A DNA stretch of 64,000 bases, from NCBI RefSeq assembly GCF_932274485.2, contig NC_065887.2, forward strand, positions 10,016,001 through 10,080,000, in the 5' to 3' direction. This stretch comes from Patella vulgata (taxonomy: Eukaryota; Mollusca; Gastropoda; Patellidae). Each line of letters begins with the position of its first letter. The first letter of the stretch is position 1. A program made the translations under genes and the position numbers. Under the pieces are notes generated by a model. It worked only from the letters and a program-made list of their open reading frames with translations. It searched no databases and was not told the origin of the DNA. Shown one piece after another: positions 47,769-59,182 of this stretch.

Positions 47769-48092
47769 TTGTTTTTAGCAAGATCATTATCATGGCGTGC
47801 ACGTAAAAGAATCCTTAACAGTTGGGTTTCCAAGTAAGTGTAGACCGTTGCGAAGATGTCCGGGCAATATTCCCCTCACGGCACAAGAGGTGTGCCCACG
47901 CCCCACGCCTCATCCCTAGGTATATATAACATTTAAGCTTATCTGCATTCTTGTAAACGTAACTAAATATATAATACACTGAACAAAGTGTAGGGGGTGG
48001 GAGGAGTCATAGACATTGTAACCGTATTAGAGGATTACATATTTATTAATAGTGTGGACTTACAACGCCAACCATTTTCTGTTTTCATAGTT

Positions 48093-51000
48093 TTATATAT
48101 AAATATAACTTGTAATTAAATACATGTAGATACATGTTGGTACTATGATATTCCCACTGCTTGTTGATAAAGATTCCTTTAAATCTGTTGACAGGATCAG
48201 GTTAATGCCTGAAATATAATCCATAAATATACAAGTTAATAAATAATTAAATAAATTGTTTAAACAAGAATAAAGATCCTCCCTACTGTTATGCTATAAA
48301 TACCTAGTGTTATACTAAAATACACTGTAGAGAGGGAGAGAGCGAGAGAGAGAGAGAGAGAGTTAATAATTAAATAAATTGTTTAAACAAGAGTAAATAT
48401 CCTCCCTATTGTTATACTATAAATACCTAGTGTTATACTAGAATACCTGTATATCTAGAATTACTCTCCTGCCTACTATTATATACTATTCAAAAAACGT
48501 AGGGGATATTTGATTTTTAAGTGTTATTAAAGTCACCTAATGAAACTGACGAAGAAACAAATGACAAAATGAAATGAAGTTCACATTCATCTATTTATTC
48601 CAAATGATCGTTAGACTAAGTAAGGCACAGACTGACCATTATAAGGGTAAAATGATACCCGGGGTCAAACAGCAAAGTTACCACAGCATCACAACCAAGT
48701 CAGTAACGGGTAAATCCTCCTCTGTTTGCCAAACAAGCATTGATCCGACGTGGCATACTCCTAATGAGACGTCTAAGGTCATTTTGGTCCAGATTGTCCC
48801 ATTCCTGTTGCAACGCAGCAGCAAGTTCTTGGACATTGGCAGGACGTTGTTGACGTTGACGTAACCTCTGTCCAAGCATGTCCCAGACATGCTCGATGGG
48901 GGAGAGGTCGGGACTCAGTGCTGGCCAAGGTAATGTGGTGATGTTCTGTTGTTGGAGGTAACCTGTAACGATCCTGGCCCTGTGACATCTTGCGTTGTCA
49001 TCCTGGAAGATGAAACGGCGGCCATGACGTCGTGCGAACGGCACAACATGGACTGCCAAGATGTTGTCCCGGTAGTACTGGCCTGTAACACGCCCTGCAA
49101 CAACATGTAAAGCCGTTCTTCCAGCAACAGTGATGCCTCCCCACACCATAACAGAACCACCCCCAAATCGATCATGTCTGATGACGTTAACGTCTTGGAA
49201 GCGCTCGTTTCGACGACGCCACACCCTCCTACGTCTGTCCAAAAAATCAACAGTGAACCTTGACTCATCTGAAAACATCACATTGCTCCAGCGTCGATTA
49301 TCCCAGTGTTGACGATCCCTACACCAACGACGTCTTGCCTGAATGTGATGATCTCTCAAACAAGGGATCACGCGAGGACGTCGGGCGCGAAGGTGACCCC
49401 TATGCAGTCGATTCCGAATCGTCTGGCCACTCACTCTCACACCAGTGTCTGTTTGAAGACGAGCGCTGATCTGATTTGCTGTGATGACACGATTTCTCAA
49501 GGCCAAGGTACGGATAAATCGATCCTGGGCTTGAGTTGTCGCCCTTGGTCGACCTGAGCGTGGTCTGTCCTGTACAGATTGTGTATCACGGTATCTGGAC
49601 CATAGCCTGCTTATGACAGACTGAGAAACATTCATCGTCCGCGCCACAACCGCCTGTGTTGTGCCGATCTGTAGCATGCCAAGGGCACGTAACCTTTCAT
49701 TTTGGGTAAGCCGACGCATATCAAAATTTGTTTTCTGGTCACTAAAACAATTAAACTGATGTTTCCACCCTGGAATTCAATGCCACAATGACTGTAACAT
49801 TCAAAGTCAGAGTCGTGCAAATCTTGGGTTGGACCCCCATGATGATCCCAAGCATCACCTGCATTCCATGCGGTAGCTATTGGTGCGTTTGGGCGTCACA
49901 TGTAACTGGAAATGTTTCTTCTGTTAGGTTCTATAGTGATTTTTTTCGTAGTCATTTGCATATTTTAGTATTATGCCCCCAAAATCAAATATCCCCTACT
50001 TTTTTTGAATAGTATACTAGAATACCTGTCATCGGATTAGATCTATTTCTTAAGGTCAGCTCCAGATTTCGTCAAGGTCGCTGAGATGTAAATAAGGCTA
50101 GGGATGTGATTGTAGGTTAGGGTAAGCCTTTGACCAAATTTGAAATTGGCCTTATGAAATAGATTTAACGCTTTCATGCCCACGGATTTAGTTAAGTTTT
50201 CATTAAGCCTTCTTCCACTTAGTATATTTACCTTTAGTTGTCATGTCCCGTGCAGCGGCCGCAATACTCTCATTAGCTACACCTCGTGCAGCATCTTTCA
50301 CCACAAACGTTTCATAACCTAAAAATAAATATTATAATGTGTTTATAACCTTAAATACATATAATAATGTTTTTGTAATCTAAAATAAATATTAAAATGT
50401 TTTTTATAATCTAACATAGTTTCAATCGCCCATATATAAACACATAAATCTTTGGCCCCATTCTTGACTGCACTCGTGGGTGTTTGGTCGTGGTTCCCCT
50501 TTGTCAGTGATGCAGGACTGAGGGCCTGACAAAAGAAATGAAATGAAATGGGGTTTAACGTCCTACTGTTCTGCTCCTAAACTGGGCTAATGAAGACGGG
50601 CATACTCCATACAGTGTGCTGTGAGGGAAATTTTGCCCGGGCAGCGGCACTACGGCCTACTCTTATATCGAATTCCAACGGCATACGCCATGCAGTGTAC
50701 TATGAGTGAAATTATGCCCGGACAGGGGCGCTACAGCCAACTGCCAAGGGATCTTTTACGTGCACGCCAATGTGTACACGGGACCTAGGTTTTTTTTATC
50801 CCATCCGAACGACTAGACAGCTATCCTTGTCAGGCCCTCCGTCCTGCATCACTGACAAGGGGAAACCACGCCGGAAAATCTGGATGAGCTTTCTCGGCCA
50901 ATGCAGGGATCGAACGCCCGACCTCCAGGCTAGCGAGCCAGCGTCTTACCCACTTAGCCACGTGATTCCCAGGGCCTGACAAGGACAGCTGTCTAGTCGT

Positions 51001-54000
51001 TGGATGGAACAAAAACGAGATCCAGTGTGCACATTGGCGTGCACGTAAAAGATCCCTTGACAGTTTGAATTCGATATAAGAGTAGGCCCTAGTGCCGCTG
51101 TCCAGGCTAAATTTCCCTGAACAGAACAGTAAGAGGTTAAACCCCATTTCATTTCATTTTTTTTTTCGGTTTCCACGACCTTTGCTCTCTGTGAAAAAAT
51201 TACTTACCAAGGGTTTTAGCGTCTAAAGCAGTATAATATACACAAAAATCAGAGGCCATCCCTGTAATAAATACTCTCGTTATTTCGTTGTCTTTAAGAA
51301 CAGAGTTGAGTCGAGTTTGGGTTATCTTCGCATTATCATAGAAGGCTGAATAGGCGTCAATCTAAAATCAAAAGACGAATACATTAAAGTACACAACGGG
51401 TTGTTTTTGTCGATGTCCCATCCGAATGACTAGACAGTTGTCCTTGTTATGCCCTCCGACCTGCATGCCAAGGTGTATAATGAGTTTGACACTGTCATAA
51501 GCCTTTCCTATGCGTTATCATCTTCCTCTAGTCGCGTAGGTGCTTGTGGCGAGGGTTGGGGTTGGATTGGCACTATAAGTGGAATAACCTAGAATCTCTT
51601 TTCATCTTAAAGTTGCAATTTCATATTTTTAAGTTATATTTTTAAAATTTATTAAAATAAAGCCTTACAATAGATGGTATCTATAAACAGTCCTACCTTG
51701 TTAAAGAATTAATCCTATTAATCCTATAATTCACTATTGCCAGTTGAGAAATTGGCAAAAATATCATTTTCATCTTCAAATTCCAACGTTTGAAGGTAAC
51801 TACTCCATGGTGGAGAATAGAAAACAAGGGAGGTAGTAATTGGGGGGGGGGGGGGGGTAATTGTGTTATTATTTCCGGTGTAAATGAGTTAAGTGTGAGA
51901 ATGACACCTATGATCGTATAATAGTGAGTTGACAACCTATTGAGCAAAAGACATAGAAATAATTATGTTTTGACTTTGTTAGAAAATATGAAATTGTACT
52001 TTAACCAGGCACTGATTAGACCACTACGTAGTTTTCTACTTGCCCGGTGTTAATAGGCAATATGGAACCAATCATATTCTAGAACAACAATGCGGGATCG
52101 TACAGTAAACAAAGGGGGGGGGGGGTAATAATTACGTAAGCATTGTGGGTGATAACCATATGAGAATACTTGTCGAAACGTCGTTCTTGTGTAATAAAAC
52201 CAGTTTTTGTTCCCAATAAAAATCGTGTTCCGTGAATGTGTTTCGCAATCGCTAAATGCTACTTAAAGATTGTGAATCAAAGAGAATCAGCTCTTTAAAG
52301 GGACAATAATACTCTTGCTGGCTTGACAGCTTCAGAAAATAAATAATAGCCTTATTCTAAGTATTAGATGTTTAAATGTCCTACCTGCTGTGTAAATTAT
52401 CCATTAAATCCTATTTTACTTGTCCAGAGGGTTCGAAAATATTTTTAAATCCAAGTCACATTTGAAAAGGTTTACGTTAGGCTTCTTAAATCATTTAGTT
52501 GAATTTTTCCAATTTTTTTAAATTAGGTGTGTTAAGATGAAATTTGTAACATAAATTAATTGGAATATTGTAAAATAGTACAATTTGTTGACCAGAATAA
52601 AGATTGGGACATATTATTCAGTTACAACAAGAGTGGTATTGAGCCTTTAAGGTTAGATCTATTTCATAAGGCCAACTTCAAGCTTTGATAAATTACAACA
52701 AACAACAATTTTATAACGGGCTATATTTTAGTTAAAATAAGGCGAACAATTTTAAGTAAATTCTTAAGCCTGAGAATGCTTTGCGAACTCATGGCCTGAT
52801 TCTCATAGAGTTCGATGACGCGACACGACTAGATAGGCCTCATATTTTAAACACAAAAACAACAAGATACCATAATATAGATAACGGACTGGTATGTTTT
52901 ACTCTAGTTCCATGTACAGGGGACCTAGTCAAAGCAGGTACTTAGTCAAACCTAGATAACAAACCTTGTCTCTCATCAACCCTCCGTGTTTCGAGATAAG
53001 ATATGGTGCTATATAGTTCCACGTAGCAAAGCCAAACGCAAATCATGATCACATCGGGTCTCAATAAGCAAAATTGACAATATTTTTCATTAAAACGACG
53101 ATTGATTTTTGTTATTTATAATATTTCTGCCACGTACAACTACAATCAAGCATATAATCCTACCTGAAATTGGTATAAATCATCGTATTTAAAATTGAGG
53201 CGTTAAGCCGTTACTAGGAACGCCATTTTTAAACGGGAGATGTATAAAAACAACGCTTCATTAATTTAAACGCGAATATTGGCCTCTGTAAGTTTAATTA
53301 GTCATAATAGTATAAAATGATCTTATTTTTAAGATGTTACATGCATTTATAAAGAAATTGAGTTTACCACTTGGAACTAAAGGCACCCAATCGTAGCTAA
53401 AAACAAGCACATCGGTATATCTCAAAGTTTTAAGATACGTTCTCGTAGCTAAGTCAAACCACTACACCGGAAGTGCACAATACCGGCTATAGTTTAGTCA
53501 GAATATACATATACGAGTACCTGTTCGTGTAGAAATATTTCAGAGAGAGAGAGAGAGAGAGAGAGAGTTTAACGTCCACTCGACACAAACGAGGTCATTT
53601 CGGGACAAACATATGGTTTAATCTTATTTCAATAATTCGCTTGTGCGTAGGGGTCTTTAGCAGTGGGAGGAAACCGGAGGATCCGGAGAAAAAGTTAGAC
53701 AGGCGACCCCACTCCTTGCCACGTAGAAATATTTCATAACACAACACATCAATCGTGTAAAAACCGATGAAGACATACCCCACACTTCTGTCCTTTGTAA
53801 ATAATGACATCGGCATCTTCTCGGATCAAACCGGGGTCTAACTTGGATGAGGTAGGTCCTTGTGAGATATTTTTAATACAGTGGTCTGGCCATAATGTTT
53901 GAATGACATGGGTAGATACCGTAGAACAATTAACGGCATAAACGAACTCGCTACCAACCGCTTCACCGTAACACAGCTCACCTACAAAATAGCAACAGGC

Positions 54001-55713
54001 CTACATACATCGACATCATTTCCGGACGGGGGAACCACGTGGCTAAGAGGGTAAGACACTGGCTCGCTAGCCCGGAGATCGCGTGTTGGCAAAGAAAGAT
54101 CATCGGAATTTTCCAACGTGGTTTCTCCTTGTCAGTGGTGCAGGAAGGAGGGCCTGACAAGCATAGCTGCCTAGTCGTTCGGGTGGGACACAAATTCGAG
54201 GTCCCGTGTAAACATTGGCGTGCACGTAAAAGATCCCTTGGCAGTTGGAATTCGATATAAGAGTAGGCGATAGAGAGAAAGAGAAATGGGGTTTAACGTC
54301 CACTCGACTAAGAGTAGGCGATAGTGCCGCTGCCCGGGCAAAAGTAACCTCATAGCACACTGCATGGCGGATGCCCGTCTTCATCAACCCAGTCAAAGCA
54401 GAACAGTAGGACGTTAAACCCCATTTCATTTCATTTTCATTTCCGGGCGATAAAAAGGAAACAGCTTTTGGATAATACAAATTCCATCAGGCCTTCAGTA
54501 ATTCTATGTAATAATCTATACAAAGCACAAACCGCCAATGGCAAGGGGCCGTGTCTAGTCGTTCGGATAGAACGATAAACCGAAATGCGAGGAACGTAAA
54601 GTTTGACAGTTGAACTAATAATATGCCGTGGTACCGCTGCACGTGCAGTAGTTACCTTATCGCACTCTACGAATGGAGTTTGCATTATCACGGTTGTTGC
54701 AGAAAGTATGATGTCAAACACCATTTCATTTTCTTCGGGTCTGGCAAGGGACAACGTATAGTCATTAGGATGGGGTAAAAAAGCGAGATCCTGTGTACAC
54801 ATTGGCGCAAAATTCGATATAAGAGTTGGCCCTAGTGCCACTGTTCTGGCAAAATTTTCCTCATAGCACACTGTACCCCGTATGTCCGTCTTCATTAGCC
54901 CAGTCGGAGAACAGTGGGACGTTAAACCCCATTGTATTCCATTACTCACCTCAATCAACAAGGATTAAGGCCGAAAAACAGAGGTCTAGTGTGCACATGG
55001 GCGTGTATGTAAAAGAACCGTTAACAGCTGTCTGGGCAAAATTGCACTCCCGTCCCACTGTATGGTGCATGTTTGTCTTCATTAGCCCAGACCTTGAAGA
55101 AAAATAGGACGTTAAACCCCATTGTATTCCATTACTCACCACAATCAACAAGGATTAAGGTTCAAATAACACACTATTTATGGATAACAATTACTGTGGT
55201 TTATTTCACTGCAACGTTTCAACAAGATTTCACAAGTCGTTATCAAGCATATAACACAAATTATTAAGGTTATATTTACTTACTTGTATAGAGAGACCAA
55301 CGTAGATAGATTCTGAAATCTATTCAATTTGGATTTCAATAATAATATGATCTCGGAAATATTGTCGCGACGCGAAATGCTTTTGTGTAAATCCGAAATA
55401 CGCACCAATTATTCTTACCTTGTGAGTTATAAGTTAAATTAATTGTTTGACCGGGTTGATATCCTGTATGTTGAGAGGCAAACGAAACATGATCAGAACA
55501 ATGCCAATCTTGGGAGAATACGACCAAGTCTAAGCTGTTCTTGTAATCATTCCTGATGCTGTTGATAACTGGTATGATATCATTGCCTCCTGGCACTGCC
55601 AAATTACCACCTTTCAGAAAGCAGTCTTGGACATCTATGATGAGTAGAGCATTTTTAGAATTCACTCCCCAAAGACACAATGCCGAGAAAATAAAAAAGT
55701 AACAAGGTACCAT
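48093..55713 (-). CDS. Nicotinamidase / isochorismatase-family hydrolase with signal peptide
   Basis: Converts nicotinamide to nicotinate and ammonia (NAD salvage), by family. Coding exons in transcript order: 55713-55419, 53981-53779, 51361-51208, 50318-50232, 48208-48093; 855 nt, 284 aa, all phases consistent. Ligands and catalytic residues known for PNC1-type enzymes are all present: D27 (in IIDVQDCF), metal ligands D69 and H71 (QDWH) and H132 (LWPDHC), K161 (YKG) and nucleophile C206 (TGMASDFCV); DAYSAF at 168-173 is also typical. The first 19 residues (MVPCYFFIFSALCLWGVNS) look like a signal peptide, suggesting a secreted or luminal enzyme. A 3' splice site at about 55735 and a donor at 55839-55834 suggest a noncoding first exon ending at 55840. 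The last 30 residues after INLILSTDL are unlike a conserved domain, so the last exon is the weakest. A Tc1 element sits in the final intron. Confidence 0.88.
48486..50012 (-). mobile_element. Tc1/mariner-type DNA transposon, apparently full length
   Basis: 1527 bp, bounded by TA duplications (48484-48485 and 50013-50014). The ends are inverted repeats that begin CTATTCAAAAAA and continue as GTAGGGGATATTTGATTTT. It encodes one transposase on the minus strand. It lies in the last intron of the nicotinamidase gene, in the same orientation as that gene. Confidence 0.95.
48700..49719 (-). CDS. Tc1-type transposase (DD34E)
   Basis: 339 aa, no stop or frameshift. The N-terminal half has paired helix-turn-helix DNA-binding repeats (about residues 1-110, with the linker GRPRATT). 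The catalytic part shows DESRF, then QDDNARCHRA, then SPDLSPIEHVWDMLG; I count 34 residues between the second D and the E, i.e. DD34E. WGGI (VMVWGGITVAG) is also typical. The frame starts at an ATG just inside the right inverted repeat region and stops inside the left one. All key residues are present, so the enzyme may still be active or only recently silenced; activity is inference. Confidence 0.95.
   Translation of the reverse strand: MRRLTQNERLRALGMLQIGTTQAVVARTMNVSQSVISRLWSRYRDTQSVQDRPRSGRPRATTQAQDRFIRTLALRNRVITANQISARLQTDTGVRVSGQTIRNRLHRGHLRARRPRVIPCLRDHHIQARRRWCRDRQHWDNRRWSNVMFSDESRFTVDFLDRRRRVWRRRNERFQDVNVIRHDRFGGGSVMVWGGITVAGRTALHVVAGRVTGQYYRDNILAVHVVPFARRHGRRFIFQDDNARCHRARIVTGYLQQQNITTLPWPALSPDLSPIEHVWDMLGQRLRQRQQRPANVQELAAALQQEWDNLDQNDLRRLIRSMPRRINACLANRGGFTRY
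50036..50172. mobile_element. MITE-D copy, short
   Basis: Starts AGATCTATTTCTTAAGGTCA and ends GGCCTTATGAAATAGATT. A single diverged arm of the same family (AGATCTATTTCATAAGGCCA) lies at about 52655-52676. Confidence 0.65.
50470..51158 (+). mobile_element. SINE-1 interrupted by a second SINE-1
   Basis: The outer copy resumes at about 50971 with AGGGCCTGACAAGGACAG after having stopped at AGGGCCTGACAA at about 50533: a target duplication around the inner minus-strand copy. Confidence 0.85.
50535..50970 (-). mobile_element. SINE-1 nested in SINE-1, with an internal duplication
   Basis: Full copy, tail at the left and head at the right. The part carrying CATACGCCATGCAGTG occurs twice in tandem. 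Confidence 0.85.
53543..53722 (-). mobile_element. SINE-2, 5' truncated
   Basis: In intron 2 of the nicotinamidase gene region, close to exon 2. Target duplication GTAGAAATATTTCA (53529-53542, 53723-53736). Confidence 0.88.
54026..54436 (+). mobile_element. SINE-1, full length
   Basis: Head, body and tail, with a 10-bp duplication TCATTTCCGG (54016-54025, 54437-54446). Interrupted at 54274-54308 by a SINE-2 tip. Confidence 0.88.
54274..54308 (-). mobile_element. 35-bp SINE-2 3' tip
   Basis: Only the tail and the last 20-odd bases of SINE-2 (GGGGTTTAACGTCCACTCG on +). Perfect 16-bp duplication TAAGAGTAGGCGATAG (54258-54273, 54309-54324). Confidence 0.88.
54742..55125 (+). mobile_element. Two partial SINE-1 copies in tandem
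   Basis: Both end GTTAAACCCCATTGTATTCC and are followed by the same flank (ACTCACC, CAATCAACAAGGATTAAGG), so the unit seems to have duplicated. A more degraded SINE-1 lies at 54490-54735. Confidence 0.7.
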
Positions 55714-55833
55714 TTCCGCACAAACTTCTGTTCTGAAATGAAAACAAATTATTATTATGTACATATTGCCGATAAGTACCCCTTCGCGTCGCTAAAGGGG
55801 TGGGGGAGGGCACGAACCGATGGTGGATAGACT

Positions 55834-55882
55834 GCTTACTTGTCTCACAGGAACTCCAATTGAGAGTGAAAGTAAACTTCAC
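55834..55882 (-). other. Probable 5' untranslated exon end of the nicotinamidase gene
   Basis: On the minus strand GAGACAA is followed by GTAAGCAGT (a good donor, exon end at 55840), and a TTTCATTTCAG acceptor lies at about 55735 just before the coding ATG at 55713. This suggests one short intron in the 5' UTR. The transcription start was not identified. Confidence 0.45.
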
Positions 55883-56029
55883 CTACTAACAACACCTTTC
55901 GTGACTAACTAAAAAAGCCAAAGGCTCCGCCCATTCAAGTAGGATCTATATGAAACTTGGCATGTTTGTTCCTGGGACATGTGCGCGCGCATCGATGTAT
56001 TCGTTCCTAAACCATGACGCACACAAGCA

Positions 56030-56404
56030 CAATCTGTTTCACAGAGAATTACAAGTCTAGTGATATATCTCTGTCAAAGATGACTGTCTTAACACGTGCT
56101 GTCACAGCACGCAGCGTCAATCATTGGCTGAATGGCGCGTGCATTGTTTACATAAGACGTTACTGCTTCGGAGAAAATGCTGCATTTTAGTCATTTTAAT
56201 ACCCATTTACACTAAATAGGAAATAATTTTTACCTACAAATACGTCAAACGCCTTTATTTATTTTTCCAATACATAAAAAAAATGTTTTAGAATTTAATT
56301 TGTCGCAGGAAAAAAGTTAATATTTCTGGCTCATTAAGCCGCATCCATGTCATCCTTATCAGTGATTGTAGCGGCCTAGCAAATATTCACTGCGGATCAG
56401 TGTG
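56030..56404 (+). mobile_element. MITE-B copy 2
   Basis: 375 bp from CAATCTGTTTCACAG to CGGATCAGTGTG, with a perfect 9-bp duplication ACACAAGCA (56021-56029 and 56405-56413). Confidence 0.92.
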
Positions 56405-56693
56405 ACACAAGCATTGTATGGGTGACATATAACATGACGTAACTATCTGTAGCTCCTCCTTCCTACCTTAACTGAGACTTGAGAGAGTCCGGCGAAACCG
56501 CATACTATTCATGCTGTACAAATATTTGACTTGCATTCATATCATAGGTCATATGGTATATTCTCCATGGCCACGTTGATTTAGTGATATCCGAGCAACT
56601 CAATAATTTCAAAATTTCAAATTGGCATTGTCACGGTAAAAGTCAATGTGTCGAGCACAAACGAACCTGTGTATATCACACAGAGAGAGGTGT

Positions 56694-57137
56694 GGGGGGG
56701 GGGGGGGGGAGGGCGCCTGACCAACCTCGTGGATTTCCTTCCAAGTGAATTATTAACAACATTTTGAACTATGTCAGTCCTGAAATGACCTAGTAGTTTG
56801 TATAGAGTGGATGTTTAACCCCATTTTTCTCTTTCTCTGGTGATGGTGTGTGTGTATGGGGGGGGGGGGGGCTGAATGGTTAGCATGTGTGCGCTGTATC
56901 ATAAGGTCTGTCATTGCGTCAACTGGCATGGTTTCGATTCTCCGGTAGTACGTAACAAGAAGTAGGGTCGCCTGTCCAACTTCGTGGGTTTTCTCCGGGT
57001 CCTCCGGTTTCCCCCACTGCTAACGACCTCTACGCGCATGCGAATCATCGAAATAAAATTGAACCATGTCCCGAAATGACCTAGTTTGTGTCGAGTGGAC
57101 GTTAACCCCCCTCTCCCCCTCTCTCTCTCTCTCTCTC
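56694..57137 (+). mobile_element. Two SINE-2 copies
   Basis: A 5'-truncated copy (56694-56838) and a nearly full one (56860-57137), each with a G-run start and TC tail. Confidence 0.8.
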
Positions 57138-57517
57138 GGGGATCACGTGGATAAGTGGGTAAGACGCTAGCTCGCTAGCCTGGAGGTCGGGTGTTCGATC
57201 CCTGCATTGGCCGAGAAAGTTCATCCAGATTTTCCGGCGTGGCTCTCCCTTGTCAGAGATGCAGGACGGAGGGGCTGACAAGGAAAGCTGTCTAGTCGTT
57301 CGGATGGGACGAAAAACCGAGGTCCCGTGTACACATTGGCGTGCACGTAAAAGATCCCTTGGCAGTTGGAATTCGATATACGAGTAGGCCGTAGTGCCGC
57401 TGTCCGGGCAAAATTTCCCTCATAGCACACTGTATGGCGCATGCCCGTCTTCATTAGCCCAGGTTAGGAGCAGAACAGTAGGACGTTAAACCACATTTCA
57501 TTTCATTTCATTTCATT
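57138..57517 (+). mobile_element. SINE-1, full length, inside a SINE-2 TC tail
   Basis: Head GGGATCACGTGGATAAGTGG, body close to consensus, ATTTC tail, TC repeats on both sides. Confidence 0.92.
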
Positions 57518-57775
57518 TCTCTCTCTCTCTCTCTCTCTCTTGTACATTTCGATCGCCATGTTAGTTAATAAAGAAACAACTTTTGCCATCAATGTGGCCT
57601 GATTGCGGAAAAATCATTTCGCAATGTACGCAATCTGGTTCGTAGAGGTAATGCGAAAGCCTTCTTTTAACTCTGTAGAATATTATACGTCAACGTGTGA
57701 GGTCACATCATACGGCCTCGACAGCAGTTGCTTTGTTTATCTCGGCCGTAGTAACGCAAACTGATCCGTTGTGGC

Positions 57776-57993
57776 ATCTCGGGACTAACATATGGTTCAG
57801 TTTTATTTCCATAATTCGCCTGCGCGTAATGGTCTTTGCTAGTGGGCGGAAACGGGAGTACCCGGAGAAAACAGACAGACGACCCTACCCCTTGTCAAGT
57901 ACAAGCGGGGATCAAAACCACACCACATAAATTAATGACAGACCTTATGATTTCACGCACACGCGTAAACCATTAGACCACCCAACACGCCTT
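57776..57993 (-). mobile_element. SINE-2, tail lost
   Basis: Core and head in reverse, diverged. A short core fragment follows at about 58018-58060. Confidence 0.72.
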
Positions 57994-58096
57994 ACGCTTT
58001 AGGGTTTACTTTGGAATTTTTAGCAGTGGGAGAAAACTCACGAGGTTGGATAGGCAAAAGCAAATTTAGACCTAATTCATTTCATATTGTCTCGTA

Positions 58097-58255
58097 TGAA
58101 ATGAAATGAAATGGGGTTTAACGTCCTACTGCTCTACTCCTAAACTGGGCTAATGAAGACGGGCATGCGCCATACAGTGTGTTATGAGGTATCGAACACC
58201 CGACCTCCAGGCTAGCAAGCCAGCGTCTAACCCATTTAGCCACCGTGACCCCCAA
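58097..58255 (-). mobile_element. SINE-1 with large internal deletion
   Basis: The tail third is joined directly to the tRNA-like head. Confidence 0.85.
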
Positions 58256-58555
58256 TCACGTATGGACATAAAGATATTTTCCATTATGCTTATCCGCATA
58301 TCGTAATCGTATAGAAGGATAATCTGTTAGTTGACCTTTAATACAGGTATAAATTATAAAGGTCTACTCGTCCGTCTTATGATGACACAGGTGATCGTTA
58401 TATTGTACTAACAACTAAAGCATTTCGTGTCGCGACAATACTTCCGAATATTATATTATTATTGAAATCCAAATTGAATAGATTTCAGAATCTATCTACG
58501 TTGGTCTCCCTATACAGGTGAGTAAATATAACCTCAATCCTTGTTGATTGTGGTG

Positions 58556-59182
58556 AGTAATGGAATACAATGGGGTTAACGTCTTACGTTTATTCAAGGT
58601 CTGGGCTAATGAAGACAAACATGCACCATACAGTGGGAGAGAGAGAGAAATGGGATTTAACGTCCACTCGAAACAAACTAGGTCATTTCGGGACTAACAT
58701 ATGGTTTAATTCTATTTCAATAATTCGCTTGTACGTAGGGGTCTTTAGCAGTCGGAGGACCCGGAGAAAACCCACGGGGTTGGACAGTCGACCCTACTTG
58801 TCACGTACAACCAGGGATTTGAAACCACGCCAGTTGACTCAATGACAGGCCTTATGATACAGCGCGCACATGCTAACCATTCGGCCATCCAACCCCCCCC
58901 CCCCCCGCACCATACAGCAGGACGTGAGTGCAATTTTGCCCAGACAGCGGCGTTACGACCGTCTCTTATATCGAATTCCAGCTGTTAACGGTTCTTTTAC
59001 GTACAATAGACCTCTGTTTTTCGTCCCATCCAAACGCCTAGACACTATTTCTTGTCAGGTCCTAAGTCCTGCACCACAGACAAGGGGAAACCACACCAGA
59101 AAGTCCCTTGATGCTGTCTTGGCCACCACTGGGAACGAACCCAAGATATCCTCGAGCGAGCCAAGACCTTACTCTCTGAACC
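58556..59182 (-). mobile_element. SINE-1 interrupted by SINE-2
   Basis: Outer SINE-1 has the duplication GTGGTGAGTAAT at both ends (about 58549-58560 and 59183-59194). Its middle is split by the SINE-2 at 58634-58906. Confidence 0.85.
58634..58906 (-). mobile_element. SINE-2 nested in SINE-1
   Basis: Tail to head, with C run. Perfect 11-bp duplication GCACCATACAG (58623-58633, 58907-58917). Confidence 0.93.

Larger units (their letters stand above)
46324..48092. other. Intergenic region between converging CHS-B and nicotinamidase genes
   Basis: Contains a SINE-2 fragment, the TTAA empty-site repeat (about 47030-47110), an AT minisatellite and a SINE-1 fragment (47790-47895). No coding sequence seen. 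Confidence 0.6.

Noticed and set aside
48574-49557. Plus-strand frames across the Tc1 element
   Set aside because: Shadows of the transposase frame on the opposite strand.
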